Shown here: piece after piece, positions 1 to 9,707 of the stretch
Numbering within the stretch: the stretch's first letter is position 1
Layout of the letters: the number at the start of each line of letters is the position of its first letter
Source: Methylobacterium sp. C25
GTDB taxonomy: Bacteria; Pseudomonadota; Alphaproteobacteria; Rhizobiales; Beijerinckiaceae
NCBI RefSeq assembly: GCF_021352225.1
Contig: NZ_JAAUVI010000002.1
Location: 669,130 to 733,129, forward strand
Direction of reading: 5' to 3'
Length of the DNA: 64,000 nt
Position numbers and translations under genes: made by a program
Notes under the pieces: generated by a model
The model's input: the letters and a program-made list of their open reading frames with translations, nothing else
Told to the model about the DNA's origin: nothing
The model's database searches: none

Positions 1-814
1 CGAGGGGAGTGTGAGCGGGATCATCGGTGCCGTCACCTCCGCCGCCGCCCAGCTCCAGTCGACCGCACGGAGCATGGCCTCCACAGCGACCGCGACGGCG
101 AGCCAGTCCGTCAACGTGGCCAGCGCTGCGGAAGAGGCCTCGGTCAACGTCAATACCGTCGCCGCCGCCGCAGAGCAGCTCGGATCCTCGGTCCAGGAAA
201 TCGGGCGGCAGGTCGAAAGCTCCGCGAATCTGGCGCAGATGGCGGTGAGCGAGGCGGCGCAGACCGGCGCCCTCGTCCAGAACCTCAGCAGCGCTGCTGC
301 CAAGATCGGTGACGTGGTGGCGATGATCACCACGATCGCCGGCCAGACCAACCTGCTCGCCCTCAACGCGACGATCGAGGCGGCTCGTGCGGGCGAGGCG
401 GGGCGGGGCTTCGCCGTCGTAGCGGCCGAAGTGAAGGCCCTGGCCAACCAGACCGCCAAGGCCACCGAGGAGATCTCTGGGCAGATCGGCCAGATCCAGG
501 CAGCGGCCGGCCACGCCGTCGGCGCGATCGACGGGATCGCCGCACGCATCCAGGAGATCAGCGGTGTCGCAACCTCGATCTCCGCAGCCGTCGAGGAACA
601 GGGCGCGGCGACCCAGGAGATCGTGCGCAACGTCTCGCAGGCCGCCGTCGGCACGAGCGAGGTGACCGGCAACATCGCCGGCGTCGCCCATGCGGTTGAG
701 GCAACTGGCGCCTCGGCCGGCCAAGTGCTGAGCGCAGCCAACGAGCTTTCGCGCCAGTCCGAGGCATTGTCGGACGAGGTGCGGCATTTCCTCTCCGGCG
801 TGCGGGCGGCATAG
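1..814 (+). CDS. Methyl-accepting chemotaxis protein, C-terminal part (5' end outside the window)
   Basis: The reading frame is open from the window edge, so the N-terminal sensor, membrane segments and probably the HAMP domain are missing. The visible 267 residues are almost pure helical signalling domain. The hairpin tip reads [20 protein letters not shown] followed by [22 protein letters not shown], the highly conserved CheA/CheW-binding signature of MCPs. Heptad-like Ala/Ser/Gln-rich helices flank it. The protein would form trimers of dimers that control CheA. No C-terminal NWETF-type CheR/CheB tether is visible; it ends in VRAA. Its ligand cannot be judged from this fragment. The GTG at 11 is very unlikely to be the true start. 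Confidence 0.93.
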   Translation, partial: EGSVSGIIGAVTSAAAQLQSTARSMASTATATASQSVNVASAAEEASVNVNTVAAAAEQLGSSVQEIGRQVESSANLAQMAVSEAAQTGALVQNLSSAAAKIGDVVAMITTIAGQTNLLALNATIEAARAGEAGRGFAVVAAEVKALANQTAKATEEISGQIGQIQAAAGHAVGAIDGIAARIQEISGVATSISAAVEEQGAATQEIVRNVSQAAVGTSEVTGNIAGVAHAVEATGASAGQVLSAANELSRQSEALSDEVRHFLSGVRAA

Positions 815-851
815 CTTCGATCGTGCCGGCAGGGCATGAGCCGATGCGGAG

Positions 852-1229
852 ATGCCCATGACCGTTATCGATCGTATCCTGCTGGCCCTGGCGGCCCTGT
901 CCGGCCTTCTCGGCGTGCTCGCGAGCGCCGTGGCCGCGCACAGGGACGGCGGCGAGACCTTGAAGACCGCGGCGCAATTCCTTCTGTTCCACGCGCCGCT
1001 CGTCGTCGGCCTCGTCGCGCTGGCCGGCTCGGGCGCGACTCATGGCCGGCTCACGCGGCTTGCGGGCGCCGCCATCCTCGCAGGCCTTGCCCTGTTCTCC
1101 GGCGATCTCGCGATGCGCGCCCTCTCCGGCGTACCGCTGTTCCCGATGGCCGCTCCGGTCGGTGGGTTCGTCCTGATGGCGGGATGGCTTCTCGTCGTTG
1201 CGACAGCGGTGGTTCCGCGACGAAAGTAA
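852..1229 (+). CDS. DUF423 family small membrane protein
   Basis: A 125-residue protein with four predicted hydrophobic segments (about residues 8-28, 42-60, 70-88 and 98-120) and a short RRK tail, the size and topology of the DUF423 (YgdD/TMEM256-like) family. Family members are inner-membrane proteins without an established biochemical role. It starts 38 bases after the chemotaxis receptor and may be co-transcribed with it, but no shared function is evident. The alternative start two codons later (ATG of MTVIDR) is possible. Confidence 0.8.
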   Translation: MPMTVIDRILLALAALSGLLGVLASAVAAHRDGGETLKTAAQFLLFHAPLVVGLVALAGSGATHGRLTRLAGAAILAGLALFSGDLAMRALSGVPLFPMAAPVGGFVLMAGWLLVVATAVVPRRK

Positions 1230-1463
1230 CGGGCGAGCCCATCGTTCTTCCGAACTCTGGTTTTTCTGCTCGCAACTCTCGCTACTCCGCACAAGCGGGA
1301 GCGGAGTTCATGATGTTGCATGTCGTCTCACATGCAATGGACCTAGCGCGTGTGCTGAAGCCGGCCGGTCTTAGGTTGACGCTTGGACTAAACTAAAGGT
1401 GCGCAAGCAGGGGGCCGCGTCGGTCGCCAAGCGCGTGAGCGGGTCGCCCAGTCCGCTCAGCCG

Positions 1464-2087
1464 TTATTTCACGAGTACAGGTAGTGGCGGCGCGACGCCT
1501 GGAGGCAAGGCCGTGCGGGCCATGTTCAAGGTCATCGCGAGCAGCGTGTAGTAGCCGTTGATGCCGGCGAGATCGATGGCGCCCTGCTCCCCAAATTTCT
1601 GCACGACGCGAGTGTAGGTCGTATCGCTGACGGCCTTGTTGCGATGAAGTTCGGTCGAGAAGGCGTAAATCAGCGTCTCCTCTTCGCCCATCGCATCGGG
1701 CCGGCGGCCCTCCTTCACGGCCTCGACGATCGCCGGATCGAGCCCGGCCTTGAGCGCAATCGGCTCGTGGATCTGCCATTCGAGCTGCTGGCTCCACTCA
1801 CGCGCTGTCAGCAGGATCGTGAACTCGCTGAGCTTGAGCGGGATCACGCTGTTGTAGCGCAGATAGAGCCCCATATTGCTCGCGTTGAGCATGAGTTCCG
1901 GGCTGCGCAACAGCGGCACGAAGGGGCCGAAGACCGGCACCTTTCGCGCCGCGAGGAACTGCTCGGAGGCCTTCTTTTGCGCCTCGGTCTGCTTATCGGC
2001 AGGGATCTCGGGGAGGCGATCCTGCGCCGAGGCGGTCGCCGTCATGAGCAGTCCCATAGCGAGTGTGAGAATGAAACGCATGGACAT
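1464..2087 (-). CDS. Exported carboxymuconolactone decarboxylase-like protein
   Basis: A 207-residue protein beginning MSMRFILTLAMGLLMTATASA, a clear signal peptide with an Ala-X-Ala cleavage site near residue 21. The mature part carries the helical CMD/AhpD-type core: a LSEFTILLTAREW helix followed by QLEWQIHEPIALKAGL, with the conserved histidine. The CxxC pair of AhpD peroxidase-reductases is absent, so it is unlikely to be a thiol peroxidase; the true reaction is unknown. The start was chosen because the signal peptide begins here, although the frame stays open upstream into the next gene. It lies 14 bases after the AtoE-type transporter and is probably translated from the same mRNA, hinting at a link with organic-acid metabolism. 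Confidence 0.8.
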   Translation of the reverse strand: MSMRFILTLAMGLLMTATASAQDRLPEIPADKQTEAQKKASEQFLAARKVPVFGPFVPLLRSPELMLNASNMGLYLRYNSVIPLKLSEFTILLTAREWSQQLEWQIHEPIALKAGLDPAIVEAVKEGRRPDAMGEEETLIYAFSTELHRNKAVSDTTYTRVVQKFGEQGAIDLAGINGYYTLLAMTLNMARTALPPGVAPPLPVLVK

Positions 2088-2101
2088 GTCCCTGCCATCC
2101 C

Positions 2102-3550
2102 TCAGCTCGGCAGCACCGGCGGGTGGTAATCCAGTGTGAAGGCGAAGGCCCACAGCAGGAACAGGACCACCGGCAGGTGGAAGATCAGCTGCAGGAAGCT
2201 GAAGCCGACGATGTCGCGCGCCTTCAGTCCGAGGATGCCAAGTAGCGGCAGCATGAAGAACGGGTTGATCAGGTTCGGCAGCGCTTCGGCCGCATTGTAG
2301 ACCTGCACCGCCCAGCCGAGATGCACCTTCAGCTCGTTGGCCGCCTGCATCACGTAGGGCGCCTCGAGCAGCCATTTGCCACCGCCCGACGGCACGAAGA
2401 AGCCGAGCACGGCCGAATACACGCCCATTGCCAACGGGAAGCTGCCTTGCGTGTTCAGGGCCACGAAGGCGTGCGCGATGACGTCAGCGAGGCTATGGCC
2501 TCCTGCATTCTTGGCGCCGGTCAGGATCGCGGCAATCGCGGCATAGAACGGGAACTGGATCAGGATGCCGGCGGTGGCCGGCACGGCCTTCCCGAGCGAG
2601 ACCAGGAAGCGCTTCGGGCGCCAGTGCAGCACGAAGCCGAGGAGCAGGAACAGGAAGTTGTAAGTATTGAGGTTGGAGATCGCGACGATCCAGCTCTGGC
2701 GCGCGAATTCCTGGATCAGCCAACCTGCGGCGAGCAGACCGATGGCGATGGTGAGGACCGGCGCATGCTCCAGCCACTCCCCCGGCTGCCGCGGCCCGGT
2801 GATCTGTTCTTCCTCGCGTTTCGGATCGATGCCGAGGTCCTGGGCGGTGACGGCACTGTCACGGCCCGGCGCGGAAGCCAGTGCGATCACCGTCGACATG
2901 ATCACCAACATGGCGGCGATCACCATCGACTGCCAAAGGAAGATCGTCTCGCTGAACGGAATCACGCCGGTGATCGGCAGCAGGCTCGGCGGCAGACTTT
3001 TCGGATTGGCCTGAAGCTGCGCCGCGGAGGAGGACAGGCCCATCGCCCAGGTCGCCCCGAGCCCGAGATAGGCGGCGGCGCCCGCCGCGCGATAATCCAT
3101 GCGCAGGTCTTCGCGCCGTGCCAGCGCGCGGGCGAGCAAGCCGCCGAAGATCAGGCTCAGGCCCCAGCTCAGGAGCGAGGACAGCATCGTCGCGATGGCA
3201 ACAAGGCCGATTGCGCCGCGGCCCGTCTTCGGCACGAGGGCGAGGCGGTCGATCAGGGCCTGGACGGGGGGCGAGGTCGCGACGACATAGCCGCCGATGG
3301 TCACGAAGACCATCTGCATCGTGAAGGGGATCAGACTCCAGAAGCCGTCGCCGAAGCTCTTCGTCACACTCTCGACAGGGGCACCGTTGAGGAGCGCCGC
3401 GCCTGCCACGATGACCACGGCGATGGCGACGAACACGAAGGCGTCGGGGAACCACTTCTCGGCCCATTCGGTGAACCGCAGGGCGAGGCGCGCCAGAGCG
3501 CCCTCCCCTGCCGCCGCCGATCCGGATCCCCGCTGATTGTGCTCGGCCAT
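2102..3550 (-). CDS. atoE: Short-chain fatty acid transporter, AtoE family
   Basis: A 482-residue polytopic inner-membrane protein with roughly twelve hydrophobic segments. Family features include the N-terminal FTEWAEKWFPDAFVF segment, the SLLSWGLSLIFGGLLARALA helix pair and the C-terminal GGGKWLLEAPYVMQAA loop typical of AtoE/TIGR00366 transporters, and its length matches the family. Members are thought to import acetoacetate or short-chain fatty acids. There are no ato CoA-transferase genes beside it; the partner in the operon is the exported CMD-like protein. The substrate is therefore inferred from family only. Confidence 0.85.
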   Translation of the reverse strand: MAEHNQRGSGSAAAGEGALARLALRFTEWAEKWFPDAFVFVAIAVVIVAGAALLNGAPVESVTKSFGDGFWSLIPFTMQMVFVTIGGYVVATSPPVQALIDRLALVPKTGRGAIGLVAIATMLSSLLSWGLSLIFGGLLARALARREDLRMDYRAAGAAAYLGLGATWAMGLSSSAAQLQANPKSLPPSLLPITGVIPFSETIFLWQSMVIAAMLVIMSTVIALASAPGRDSAVTAQDLGIDPKREEEQITGPRQPGEWLEHAPVLTIAIGLLAAGWLIQEFARQSWIVAISNLNTYNFLFLLLGFVLHWRPKRFLVSLGKAVPATAGILIQFPFYAAIAAILTGAKNAGGHSLADVIAHAFVALNTQGSFPLAMGVYSAVLGFFVPSGGGKWLLEAPYVMQAANELKVHLGWAVQVYNAAEALPNLINPFFMLPLLGILGLKARDIVGFSFLQLIFHLPVVLFLLWAFAFTLDYHPPVLPS

Positions 3551-3614
3551 TCACGCGTTCCCCTTTACGGGCATAGGTGCCGAAACCGCGTCCCGGCTCA
3601 AGCGGCGAGGCATG

Positions 3615-4289
3615 TCATGGGGCGCGGACCTGCAGGAAGTCCACCGCCTTCGACTCGTCGGGGCCGAAGACGCCCGCGGTCAGCGCACCGCCATAGACCG
3701 CGCCCGTGTCGAGGTTGGTGCGGAAGCGTCGTACGTCGGGCCGGCCCTTCGAGAGCGGCGTGTGCCCGTGCACGACGTGGCGGCCGTAATCGCGCTCTTC
3801 GGACAGGAACGGCTCGCGAATCCAGAGGCGCGCGCCATCATCCGGATCGGGCACGCCCGCCTCTGGCCTGAAACCGGCATGGACGTACCAGCGCCGGGCA
3901 TCCTGGTGCAGGGTCGGCAGCGCCTCGATCCAGTCGAGCACGTCTCCAGGCAGGCCCTCCGGTCCGTCTGCGCCGAACGAGCGCAGTGTTTCGTGGCCGC
4001 CATTCTGCAGCCAGACCTCGCGAGCGCCGCGCTCGTGCAGGGTCTTCAGGAGCATCGCCTCGTGGTTGCCCATGAGACAGGTGACGCCACCCTCGTCGCG
4101 CCATTGCAGCCTGCGCAGGGTCTCGATGACCCGAGCGCTGTCGGCCCCGCGATCGATATAGTCGCCCAGGAAGACGAGCCGGCGCGAACGCCCGGCTGCG
4201 TGGGCTTCGATCTTCTCCAACAGAGCGTCGAGCAGGTCGGCGCAGCCGTGGATGTCGCCGATGGCGTAGGTCAGCGTATCGGCGTTCAT
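3615..4289 (-). CDS. Metallophosphoesterase, serine/threonine protein phosphatase-like
   Basis: A 224-residue calcineurin-type phosphoesterase. All metal-binding motifs are present: GDIHG near residue 10, GDYIDRG near residue 45, GNHE near residue 73 and a late HGHTPL motif. These bind two divalent metals and classify it with the bacterial PP1-like protein phosphatases and Ap4A hydrolases; the substrate cannot be separated by eye. The start at MNADTLTYAIG puts the first motif at the usual distance from the N terminus; the frame remains open 27 codons upstream but that part has no family features. It is a single gene between the transporter and a glycosyltransferase. Confidence 0.85.
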   Translation of the reverse strand: MNADTLTYAIGDIHGCADLLDALLEKIEAHAAGRSRRLVFLGDYIDRGADSARVIETLRRLQWRDEGGVTCLMGNHEAMLLKTLHERGAREVWLQNGGHETLRSFGADGPEGLPGDVLDWIEALPTLHQDARRWYVHAGFRPEAGVPDPDDGARLWIREPFLSEERDYGRHVVHGHTPLSKGRPDVRRFRTNLDTGAVYGGALTAGVFGPDESKAVDFLQVRAP

Positions 4290-4338
4290 GGAGCGGTTGT
4301 CGGAGCAATCGCCCGAAGGGGCAAGACGTCCAGCGCCA

Positions 4339-5514
4339 CTACGGATCACGGCGCTGCGGAAAGGCGACACGGCTCAACCGACGGCCGATCCATCGGCGGC
4401 CGCTCTCGATGCGGCCGGCAAGCGAGCGCGCCCGGCGCTCCACGGTCTCGTCCTCCTCAGCGTCGCGCGCATCGACGCCGGCGAAGTCGTTCGCGCGTTC
4501 CATCAGCTCGGCTGCGGCGGCTGCGGGATTCTCGATCGTCCAGCGCAACAGATAATCGCCGCCCTTCGTGTACCGAGTCGTGCGAGGGGCATAGTAGAAG
4601 GCCGTGTTGTCATTGAGTCGATCGATCACCGGGAAGTTGGCGTTGATCTTCTCCCAGTAGTTCAGGGCGATGATCCGCCGTCTCGGCGCCGAATAGAGCG
4701 ATGTGTGCAAGGCCGAGCCGGCAATGCCCATGATCGTCCGCCGGCGGGCCAAAAGTGCGACCTGCTCGGGAAAGCTCAGATCCTCGGGGAAGACGATCTC
4801 GACTCCGCGGCGTTCGAGCTCATCGACCAGGGCCTGCTCGTCGCTGGGCTTGTGCATGGAGCCCGCCGATAGCTTGAGCTTCGACAGGAAGATTGGCCGG
4901 TCCTCGGTATCGACCTCGTCGTCCCGCCAGAACGGTCGCCCGATGTGCCGACAGAGGGTCGCGTATTCTTCGTGAGCCCGGCCGTGGCTGAAGCTGGGTC
5001 CGGGAACCACGAGGTTCGGGATCCTGTGAGGCTCGTCGAAGCAGACGAGATCGTCGATGTCGAGGCCGAACCGCGCGAGCATCAACGCGATGAAGCTGTG
5101 CTCGCGCCACTGATCGAGCCCGGACGGCCCGTGATAGAGGAGCCTCGGCCGCTCGCCCTGCCACGCCACGAGAGGCCACAGCCGCGCAACCACATCGGTC
5201 ACGAAGTGTCCGAAATGAGCGGTCATAGGCCCGAGATACAGATGGAGCCGCTCGTCCGCCGCAGGAAGTTCATCGCCGAGGGCGGCCGTGTCGAGTCCCA
5301 CGCCGACGGCTGCTGCATTGGCCCCGCCGATCTCCCCGCCGGCATCGTAGATGCCCCAAGGACCCGGGCCGCAGAGCGGAACGTAGACGGCATCCGCGAC
5401 GTGCCCGATGCCGGGCTGCGGGCCGATCAGCTCGACCGTTCCATTCGTTTCTCGGCAGCGCCGGATGGCCGGTTCGGTCCAGCGGCCCCTCGATGCTGGG
5501 CGAAGCGGCGTCAT
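4339..5514 (-). CDS. Glycosyltransferase family 61 protein
   Basis: A 391-residue cytosolic-type protein. The segment YLGPMTAHFGHFVTDVVAR (about residues 93-111) matches the HFGHF box of the GT61 (DUF563) family, and the later IMGIAGSALHTSLYSAPRR segment is the second family signature. Bacterial relatives sit in capsule or exopolysaccharide loci and transfer xylose, GlcNAc or related sugars. Here it is isolated between clpB and a phosphatase, so the acceptor is unknown. A C-terminal Arg-rich extension (residues about 355-391) is outside the conserved core. Confidence 0.82.
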   Translation of the reverse strand: MTPLRPASRGRWTEPAIRRCRETNGTVELIGPQPGIGHVADAVYVPLCGPGPWGIYDAGGEIGGANAAAVGVGLDTAALGDELPAADERLHLYLGPMTAHFGHFVTDVVARLWPLVAWQGERPRLLYHGPSGLDQWREHSFIALMLARFGLDIDDLVCFDEPHRIPNLVVPGPSFSHGRAHEEYATLCRHIGRPFWRDDEVDTEDRPIFLSKLKLSAGSMHKPSDEQALVDELERRGVEIVFPEDLSFPEQVALLARRRTIMGIAGSALHTSLYSAPRRRIIALNYWEKINANFPVIDRLNDNTAFYYAPRTTRYTKGGDYLLRWTIENPAAAAAELMERANDFAGVDARDAEEDETVERRARSLAGRIESGRRWIGRRLSRVAFPQRRDP

Positions 5515-5545
5515 CGTCGTCCCTGTTGCGCCGGGCTATAGGCCC

Positions 5546-5576
5546 GATGCCGTCTCGATGCACAAGGGACGGCATC
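5546..5576 (-). terminator. Hairpin between clpB and the GT61 gene
   Basis: Perfect 9-bp arms, GATGCCGTC at 5546-5554 and GACGGCATC at 5568-5576, with a 13-base loop. It lies downstream of the clpB stop on the minus strand and upstream of the GT61 start. There is no U-run, so it may be a Rho-dependent pause site or an mRNA end stabiliser. Confidence 0.4.
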
Positions 5577-5632
5577 CGAAGCGACGAGGCGGCCGACGCT
5601 GCCGGTCGCCCCGTCCCTTCCTCAATGCGGCG

Positions 5633-8263
5633 TCAGTTCAACGTCGCGCCTGCGGGGCGCTTGTCGGCACCCACGGTGATGTCGCCGATCATCAGCCCCA
5701 GCGAGCCGAGCCGGACCGGCACCTCCTCGCCGTCATGGATCTGCCCGGCGAGCAATTGCTCGGCCATCGGATCCTGGACGTTCTTCTGGATCACCCGCTT
5801 GAGCGGCCGCGCCCCGTAGGCCGGGTCGTAGCCCTTGTCGGCGAGCCAGTTGCGAGCCTCGGCGTCCACGTCGAGCGTAATCTTGCGCTCGTCGAGGAGC
5901 TTCTGCAGGCGGCTGAGCTGGATATCGACGATCGCGCCCATCTCCGACCGCGCGAGGCGGTGGAACAGGATGATCTCGTCTATCCGGTTCAGGAATTCCG
6001 GACGGAAGTGTCCGCGCACGACGCCCATCACCTCCTCGCGGACCGCGTCCGTGTCCTGGCCGGCCGGCTGGTTGACCAGATACTCGGAGCCGAGATTCGA
6101 GGTCATGATCAGCAGGGTGTTGCGGAAGTCGACCGTGCGTCCCTGTCCATCCGTCAGGCGCCCGTCATCGAGCACCTGCAGCAGGATGTTGAACACGTCC
6201 GGATGCGCCTTTTCGACCTCGTCGAACAGCACGACCTGGTAGGGACGGCGCCGCACGGCTTCGGTCAGCGCCCCGCCCTCCTCGTAGCCGACATAGCCGG
6301 GAGGGGCGCCGATCAGCCGGGCGACCGCGTGCTTCTCCATGTATTCGGACATATCGATGCGCACGAGCGCGGTGTCGTCCTCGAAGAGGAAGCCGGCGAG
6401 CGCCTTGGTCAGCTCGGTCTTGCCGACGCCTGTGGGCCCGAGGAACATGAACGAGCCGATCGGCCGGTTCGGGTCCTGCAGCCCGGCGCGGGCACGGCGC
6501 ACGGCCGTCGAGACGGCATCCACCGCCTCCCGCTGGCCGACGACGCGCTTGCCGAGCGCCTGCTCCATGGCGAGCAGTTTCTCACGCTCGCCTTCGAGCA
6601 TCTTGTCGACGGGCACGCCGGTCCAGCGCGAGACGACGCCCGCGATGTGCTGTGGCGTCACCGCCTCTTCGACCATGCCGTCGCGCGCGATGGCGCTCTC
6701 GGCAGCCGCTTCGATCTCGGCGAGCTGCTTCTCGATCCCCGGGATCACGCCATAGGCGAGCTCGCCCGCGCGCTGGTACTGGCCCTGGCGCTGCGCGTTG
6801 GCGAGTTCGGTGCGCGCCTCGTCGAGCTTGCGCTTGAGGTCGGCCGCCGCGCCGAGCTTGTCCTTCTCCGCCTTCCAGCGGGCCGTGATGAGGGCGGATT
6901 GCTCCTCAAGATCGCCGAGCTCCTTCTCGAGCCGCTGGAGGCGGTCGCGGGAAGCCGTGTCGTTCTCCTTCTTGAGGGCCTCACCCTCAATCTTCAGGCG
7001 CACGATCTCGCGGTCGACGTTGTCGAGCTCTTCGGGCTTCGAATCCACCTGCATGCGCAGGCGCGAGCCGGCCTCGTCGACGAGGTCGATCGCCTTGTCA
7101 GGAAGGAAGCGGTCGGTGATGTAGCGGTTCGAGAGCGTCGCGGCGGCAACCAGGGCGGAATCCTGGATACGGACGCCGTGGTGCTGCTCGTACTTCTCCT
7201 TGATGCCGCGCAGGATCGAAACCGTGTCCTCGACGGTCGGCTCGGACACGAAGACCGGCTGAAAGCGCCGGGCGAGCGCCGCGTCTTTCTCGACGTGCTT
7301 GCGGTACTCGTCGAGCGTGGTCGCGCCGACGCAGTGCAGCTCGCCCCGGGCGAGCGCAGGCTTCAGCAGGTTCGAGGCGTCCATTGCCCCGTCCGCCTTC
7401 CCGGCGCCAACCAGCGTGTGCATCTCGTCGATGAACAGGATGATCTGGCCAGCCGCCGCCTGCACCTCGGAGAGCACGCCCTTCAGGCGCTCCTCGAACT
7501 CGCCGCGATACTTCGCTCCGGCGATCAATGCGCCCAGGTCGAGCGAAAGCAGGCTCTTCTCCTTGAGGCTCTCCGGCACGTCGCCGTTGACGATACGCAG
7601 AGCGAGGCCCTCGACGATGGCGGTCTTGCCGACGCCGGGCTCGCCGATGAGGACGGGATTGTTCTTGGTGCGCCGGGATAGCACCTGAATGGTGCGCCGG
7701 ATCTCCTCGTCGCGGCCGATCACCGGATCGAGCTTGCCCTCGCGGGCCGCCTCGGTGAGGTCGCGGGCGTATTTCTTGAGCGCGTCATAGGCGTTCTCGG
7801 CCGAGGCGTTGTCGGCCGTGCGGCCCTTGCGCAGCGCGTTGATCGCGGCGTTCAGCGAGGCCGCGGTGACACCGGCCGCAGCGAGGATCTTGCCGGCCTC
7901 GGTATCCTTCTCGACGGCGAAGGCGAGCAGCAGCCTTTCCACCGTGACGTAGCTGTCGCCAGCCTTCTCGGCCGCCTTCTCGGCGGTGTCGAACAGGCGC
8001 ACGAGATCGCGCGTCGCCTGCGGCTGCGCGGAATTGCCGGAAACCTTCGGCTGCTTGGCGAGCCACTGCTCGACCTGCGCCAAAGCGACCCGCGACTGGC
8101 CGCCGGCGCGGTCGATCAGACCGGCGCAAAGGCCTTCGGGGTCGTCGAGGAGTACCTTGAGCAGATGGCCCGGTGCGAGTTGGGGGTTGCCCTCGCGCGC
8201 TGCGAGGGACTGCGCGGACTGGACGAAGCCACGCGCGCGTTCCGTGTATTTTTCGAAGTTCAT
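5633..8263 (-). CDS. clpB: Chaperone ClpB, AAA+ disaggregase
   Basis: An 876-residue protein of standard ClpB length, beginning [18 protein letters not shown]. It has the N-terminal repeat domain, a first AAA+ module (Walker [14 protein letters not shown], Walker [13 protein letters not shown]), the long coiled-coil middle domain (about residues 400-530) specific for ClpB, and a second AAA+ module (Walker [14 protein letters not shown], Walker [12 protein letters not shown]). It forms a hexamer that works with DnaK/DnaJ/GrpE to pull apart aggregated proteins after heat stress. The start is set by the conserved N terminus and a GGGAAAGGG Shine-Dalgarno upstream; ten extra codons upstream in frame are not conserved in type. 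A heat-shock-like promoter is proposed upstream. Confidence 0.97.
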   Translation of the reverse strand: MNFEKYTERARGFVQSAQSLAAREGNPQLAPGHLLKVLLDDPEGLCAGLIDRAGGQSRVALAQVEQWLAKQPKVSGNSAQPQATRDLVRLFDTAEKAAEKAGDSYVTVERLLLAFAVEKDTEAGKILAAAGVTAASLNAAINALRKGRTADNASAENAYDALKKYARDLTEAAREGKLDPVIGRDEEIRRTIQVLSRRTKNNPVLIGEPGVGKTAIVEGLALRIVNGDVPESLKEKSLLSLDLGALIAGAKYRGEFEERLKGVLSEVQAAAGQIILFIDEMHTLVGAGKADGAMDASNLLKPALARGELHCVGATTLDEYRKHVEKDAALARRFQPVFVSEPTVEDTVSILRGIKEKYEQHHGVRIQDSALVAAATLSNRYITDRFLPDKAIDLVDEAGSRLRMQVDSKPEELDNVDREIVRLKIEGEALKKENDTASRDRLQRLEKELGDLEEQSALITARWKAEKDKLGAAADLKRKLDEARTELANAQRQGQYQRAGELAYGVIPGIEKQLAEIEAAAESAIARDGMVEEAVTPQHIAGVVSRWTGVPVDKMLEGEREKLLAMEQALGKRVVGQREAVDAVSTAVRRARAGLQDPNRPIGSFMFLGPTGVGKTELTKALAGFLFEDDTALVRIDMSEYMEKHAVARLIGAPPGYVGYEEGGALTEAVRRRPYQVVLFDEVEKAHPDVFNILLQVLDDGRLTDGQGRTVDFRNTLLIMTSNLGSEYLVNQPAGQDTDAVREEVMGVVRGHFRPEFLNRIDEIILFHRLARSEMGAIVDIQLSRLQKLLDERKITLDVDAEARNWLADKGYDPAYGARPLKRVIQKNVQDPMAEQLLAGQIHDGEEVPVRLGSLGLMIGDITVGADKRPAGATLN

Positions 8264-8385
8264 GCGTCGATGCCCTTTCCCGATCGAACGCACGGCCCGG
8301 TCAAACGGCGCGGCACGCTCGATGCGAATTCCCGCGAGGTCTGCCCCGCCGGGATACCGGCGCTCCCAGAGCCGCCAGCCTCACT

Positions 8386-8416
8386 GATTTGGTGTTGCAA
8401 ATTCGCGACACAAGGG
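8386..8416 (-). promoter_or_regulatory. Candidate RpoH-type heat-shock promoter for clpB
   Basis: On the minus strand the sequence reads CCCCTTG, 17 bases, then ACCAAAT, resembling the alphaproteobacterial sigma-32 pattern CTTG-N17-CYTAT. It lies about 130 bases before the clpB start, and clpB is a standard RpoH target. The -10 element is imperfect, so the assignment is tentative. Confidence 0.35.
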
Positions 8417-8496
8417 GCGAGATGTCAACCATCGGCGTGACTGCCCCGCACCCAAGAGTGCTTGCGTGGCGCTCGCACCGGGGCTAGCCGATACGA

Positions 8497-9273
8497 ATGA
8501 CGACCGAGCCGCCGATCCGCATCGCGCATCTCTACCGATACCCCGTGAAAGGCCTTTCACCAGAACGGGTTATGGAAGCCAGCCTGGAGACCAGCGGCTA
8601 CTTCCCGGGCGATCGGCTCTACGCAATCGAGAACGGTCCGTCGGGCTTCAACGAGGTCGCGCCTCGCCACCTGCCAAAGATGGTTTACCTGATGCTGATG
8701 CGCAACGAGGCACTGGCCCGGCTGCGCACCCGGTATGACGGGGCCACGGGAGAGCTCAGCATCACCCAAGAGGACCGGCCAACGACGTCCTATGATCTCC
8801 GGAGCTCTCAGGGGCGCGACGCGCTCGCCGGATTCATGAAGGCCTATCTGCCGCATGAGTTGCGCGGTGAGCCGAGGGTGCTGGAGGCGCCGCCTGGATA
8901 CCGCTTCACCGATTCCCGGACCGGGTTCGTATCGCTGATCAATCTCGCCAGCGTCCGCGCCGTCGAGGACTTCGTCGGTACAGCCGTGGACCCGCTGCGC
9001 TTTCGCGGCAACGTGTTCCTGGAAGGGCTCGAGCCCTGGGCCGAGCTCGACCTCGTCGGCCGGATCGTAGAGGCTCCGGGCGGCGCGCGCCTGAAGGTCA
9101 CGTCGCGCACGGTGCGATGCGCGGCGACCAACGTCGATCCGCAGACCGGCTTTCGCGATCTCCAGATCCCGCGCGCACTCAGCGAGCACCTCGGCCACGC
9201 CGATTGCGGCGTCTATGCCGAGGTGATTGCCGGCGGCGCGCTGCGTGAGGGCGACGCGCTGATGCTCAGCTGA
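8497..9273 (+). CDS. MOSC domain-containing protein
   Basis: A 258-residue protein with an N-terminal MOSC_N beta-barrel (IAHLYRYPVKGLSPERV near residue 8) and a C-terminal MOSC domain (FRGNVFLEGLEPWAE, then VTSRTVRCAATNVDP with the conserved cysteine near residue 208). MOSC domains bind the molybdenum cofactor and occur in Moco sulfurases and amidoxime-reducing enzymes. The domain pair without ferredoxin or flavin modules matches stand-alone bacterial YcbX-like proteins. No Moco genes are adjacent; it is divergent from clpB. Confidence 0.85.
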   Translation: MTTEPPIRIAHLYRYPVKGLSPERVMEASLETSGYFPGDRLYAIENGPSGFNEVAPRHLPKMVYLMLMRNEALARLRTRYDGATGELSITQEDRPTTSYDLRSSQGRDALAGFMKAYLPHELRGEPRVLEAPPGYRFTDSRTGFVSLINLASVRAVEDFVGTAVDPLRFRGNVFLEGLEPWAELDLVGRIVEAPGGARLKVTSRTVRCAATNVDPQTGFRDLQIPRALSEHLGHADCGVYAEVIAGGALREGDALMLS

Positions 9274-9283
9274 GCACCCGCGA

Positions 9284-9523
9284 TCAATGGTCCGCTGGCT
9301 CGATGACGGAGGCCAGCTTGGTGCGACGCTCGCAGGAGATCTTGAGGTAGCGCCCGTCGCCGCCAGGAAGGCCGGCCGCGGCGGCGGAGGCCTGGGCGTG
9401 CATCATGCACTCCATGGCCGAGTGGACCGGCGAGATGATGACGTCGAGGGCGGTGTCGCGAGAGCACTCTGCAGAGGAGAGCGTGGTCGCGCAGACGAGG
9501 GCGACGGCGAGAAGTTCAGGCAT
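9284..9523 (-). CDS. Small exported hypothetical protein
   Basis: A 79-residue protein beginning MPELLAVALVCATTLSSA, a plausible signal peptide, followed by a mature part with three cysteines (ECSRDT, MECMMH, ISCERRT). The start at 9523 is preferred over the in-frame ATG four codons upstream because GGGG sits about 7 bases before it. It faces the MOSC gene tail to tail, only 10 bases apart. No family is recognised. Confidence 0.6.
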   Translation of the reverse strand: MPELLAVALVCATTLSSAECSRDTALDVIISPVHSAMECMMHAQASAAAAGLPGGDGRYLKISCERRTKLASVIEPADH

Positions 9524-9707
9524 GACGGACCCCATTTTCGTGTTGCGAAAAGGTCCGCGGAGTTGCTCCGGCGTGTGAGCCACCGCGTGGTCGTTGCCTG
9601 GGCGTTCCCCTCTTATGGTCTTACGGGCAATGTAAGCAGCGAGCGTGCCAGATTTGCCCTGCTACTTGTAGTGAGGTGTGCTGCGTGGGCGGAATGCCAC
9701 ACTGTGA

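Noticed and set aside
2321..3871. A 516-residue open frame on the plus strand
   Set aside because: Antisense to the AtoE-type transporter, rich in Arg, Gly and His with no domain; a codon-bias artefact.
5408..7681. A 757-residue open frame on the plus strand inside clpB
   Set aside because: It is antisense to a complete clpB, shows no family motif and has the biased composition expected from the opposite strand of a high-GC coding gene.
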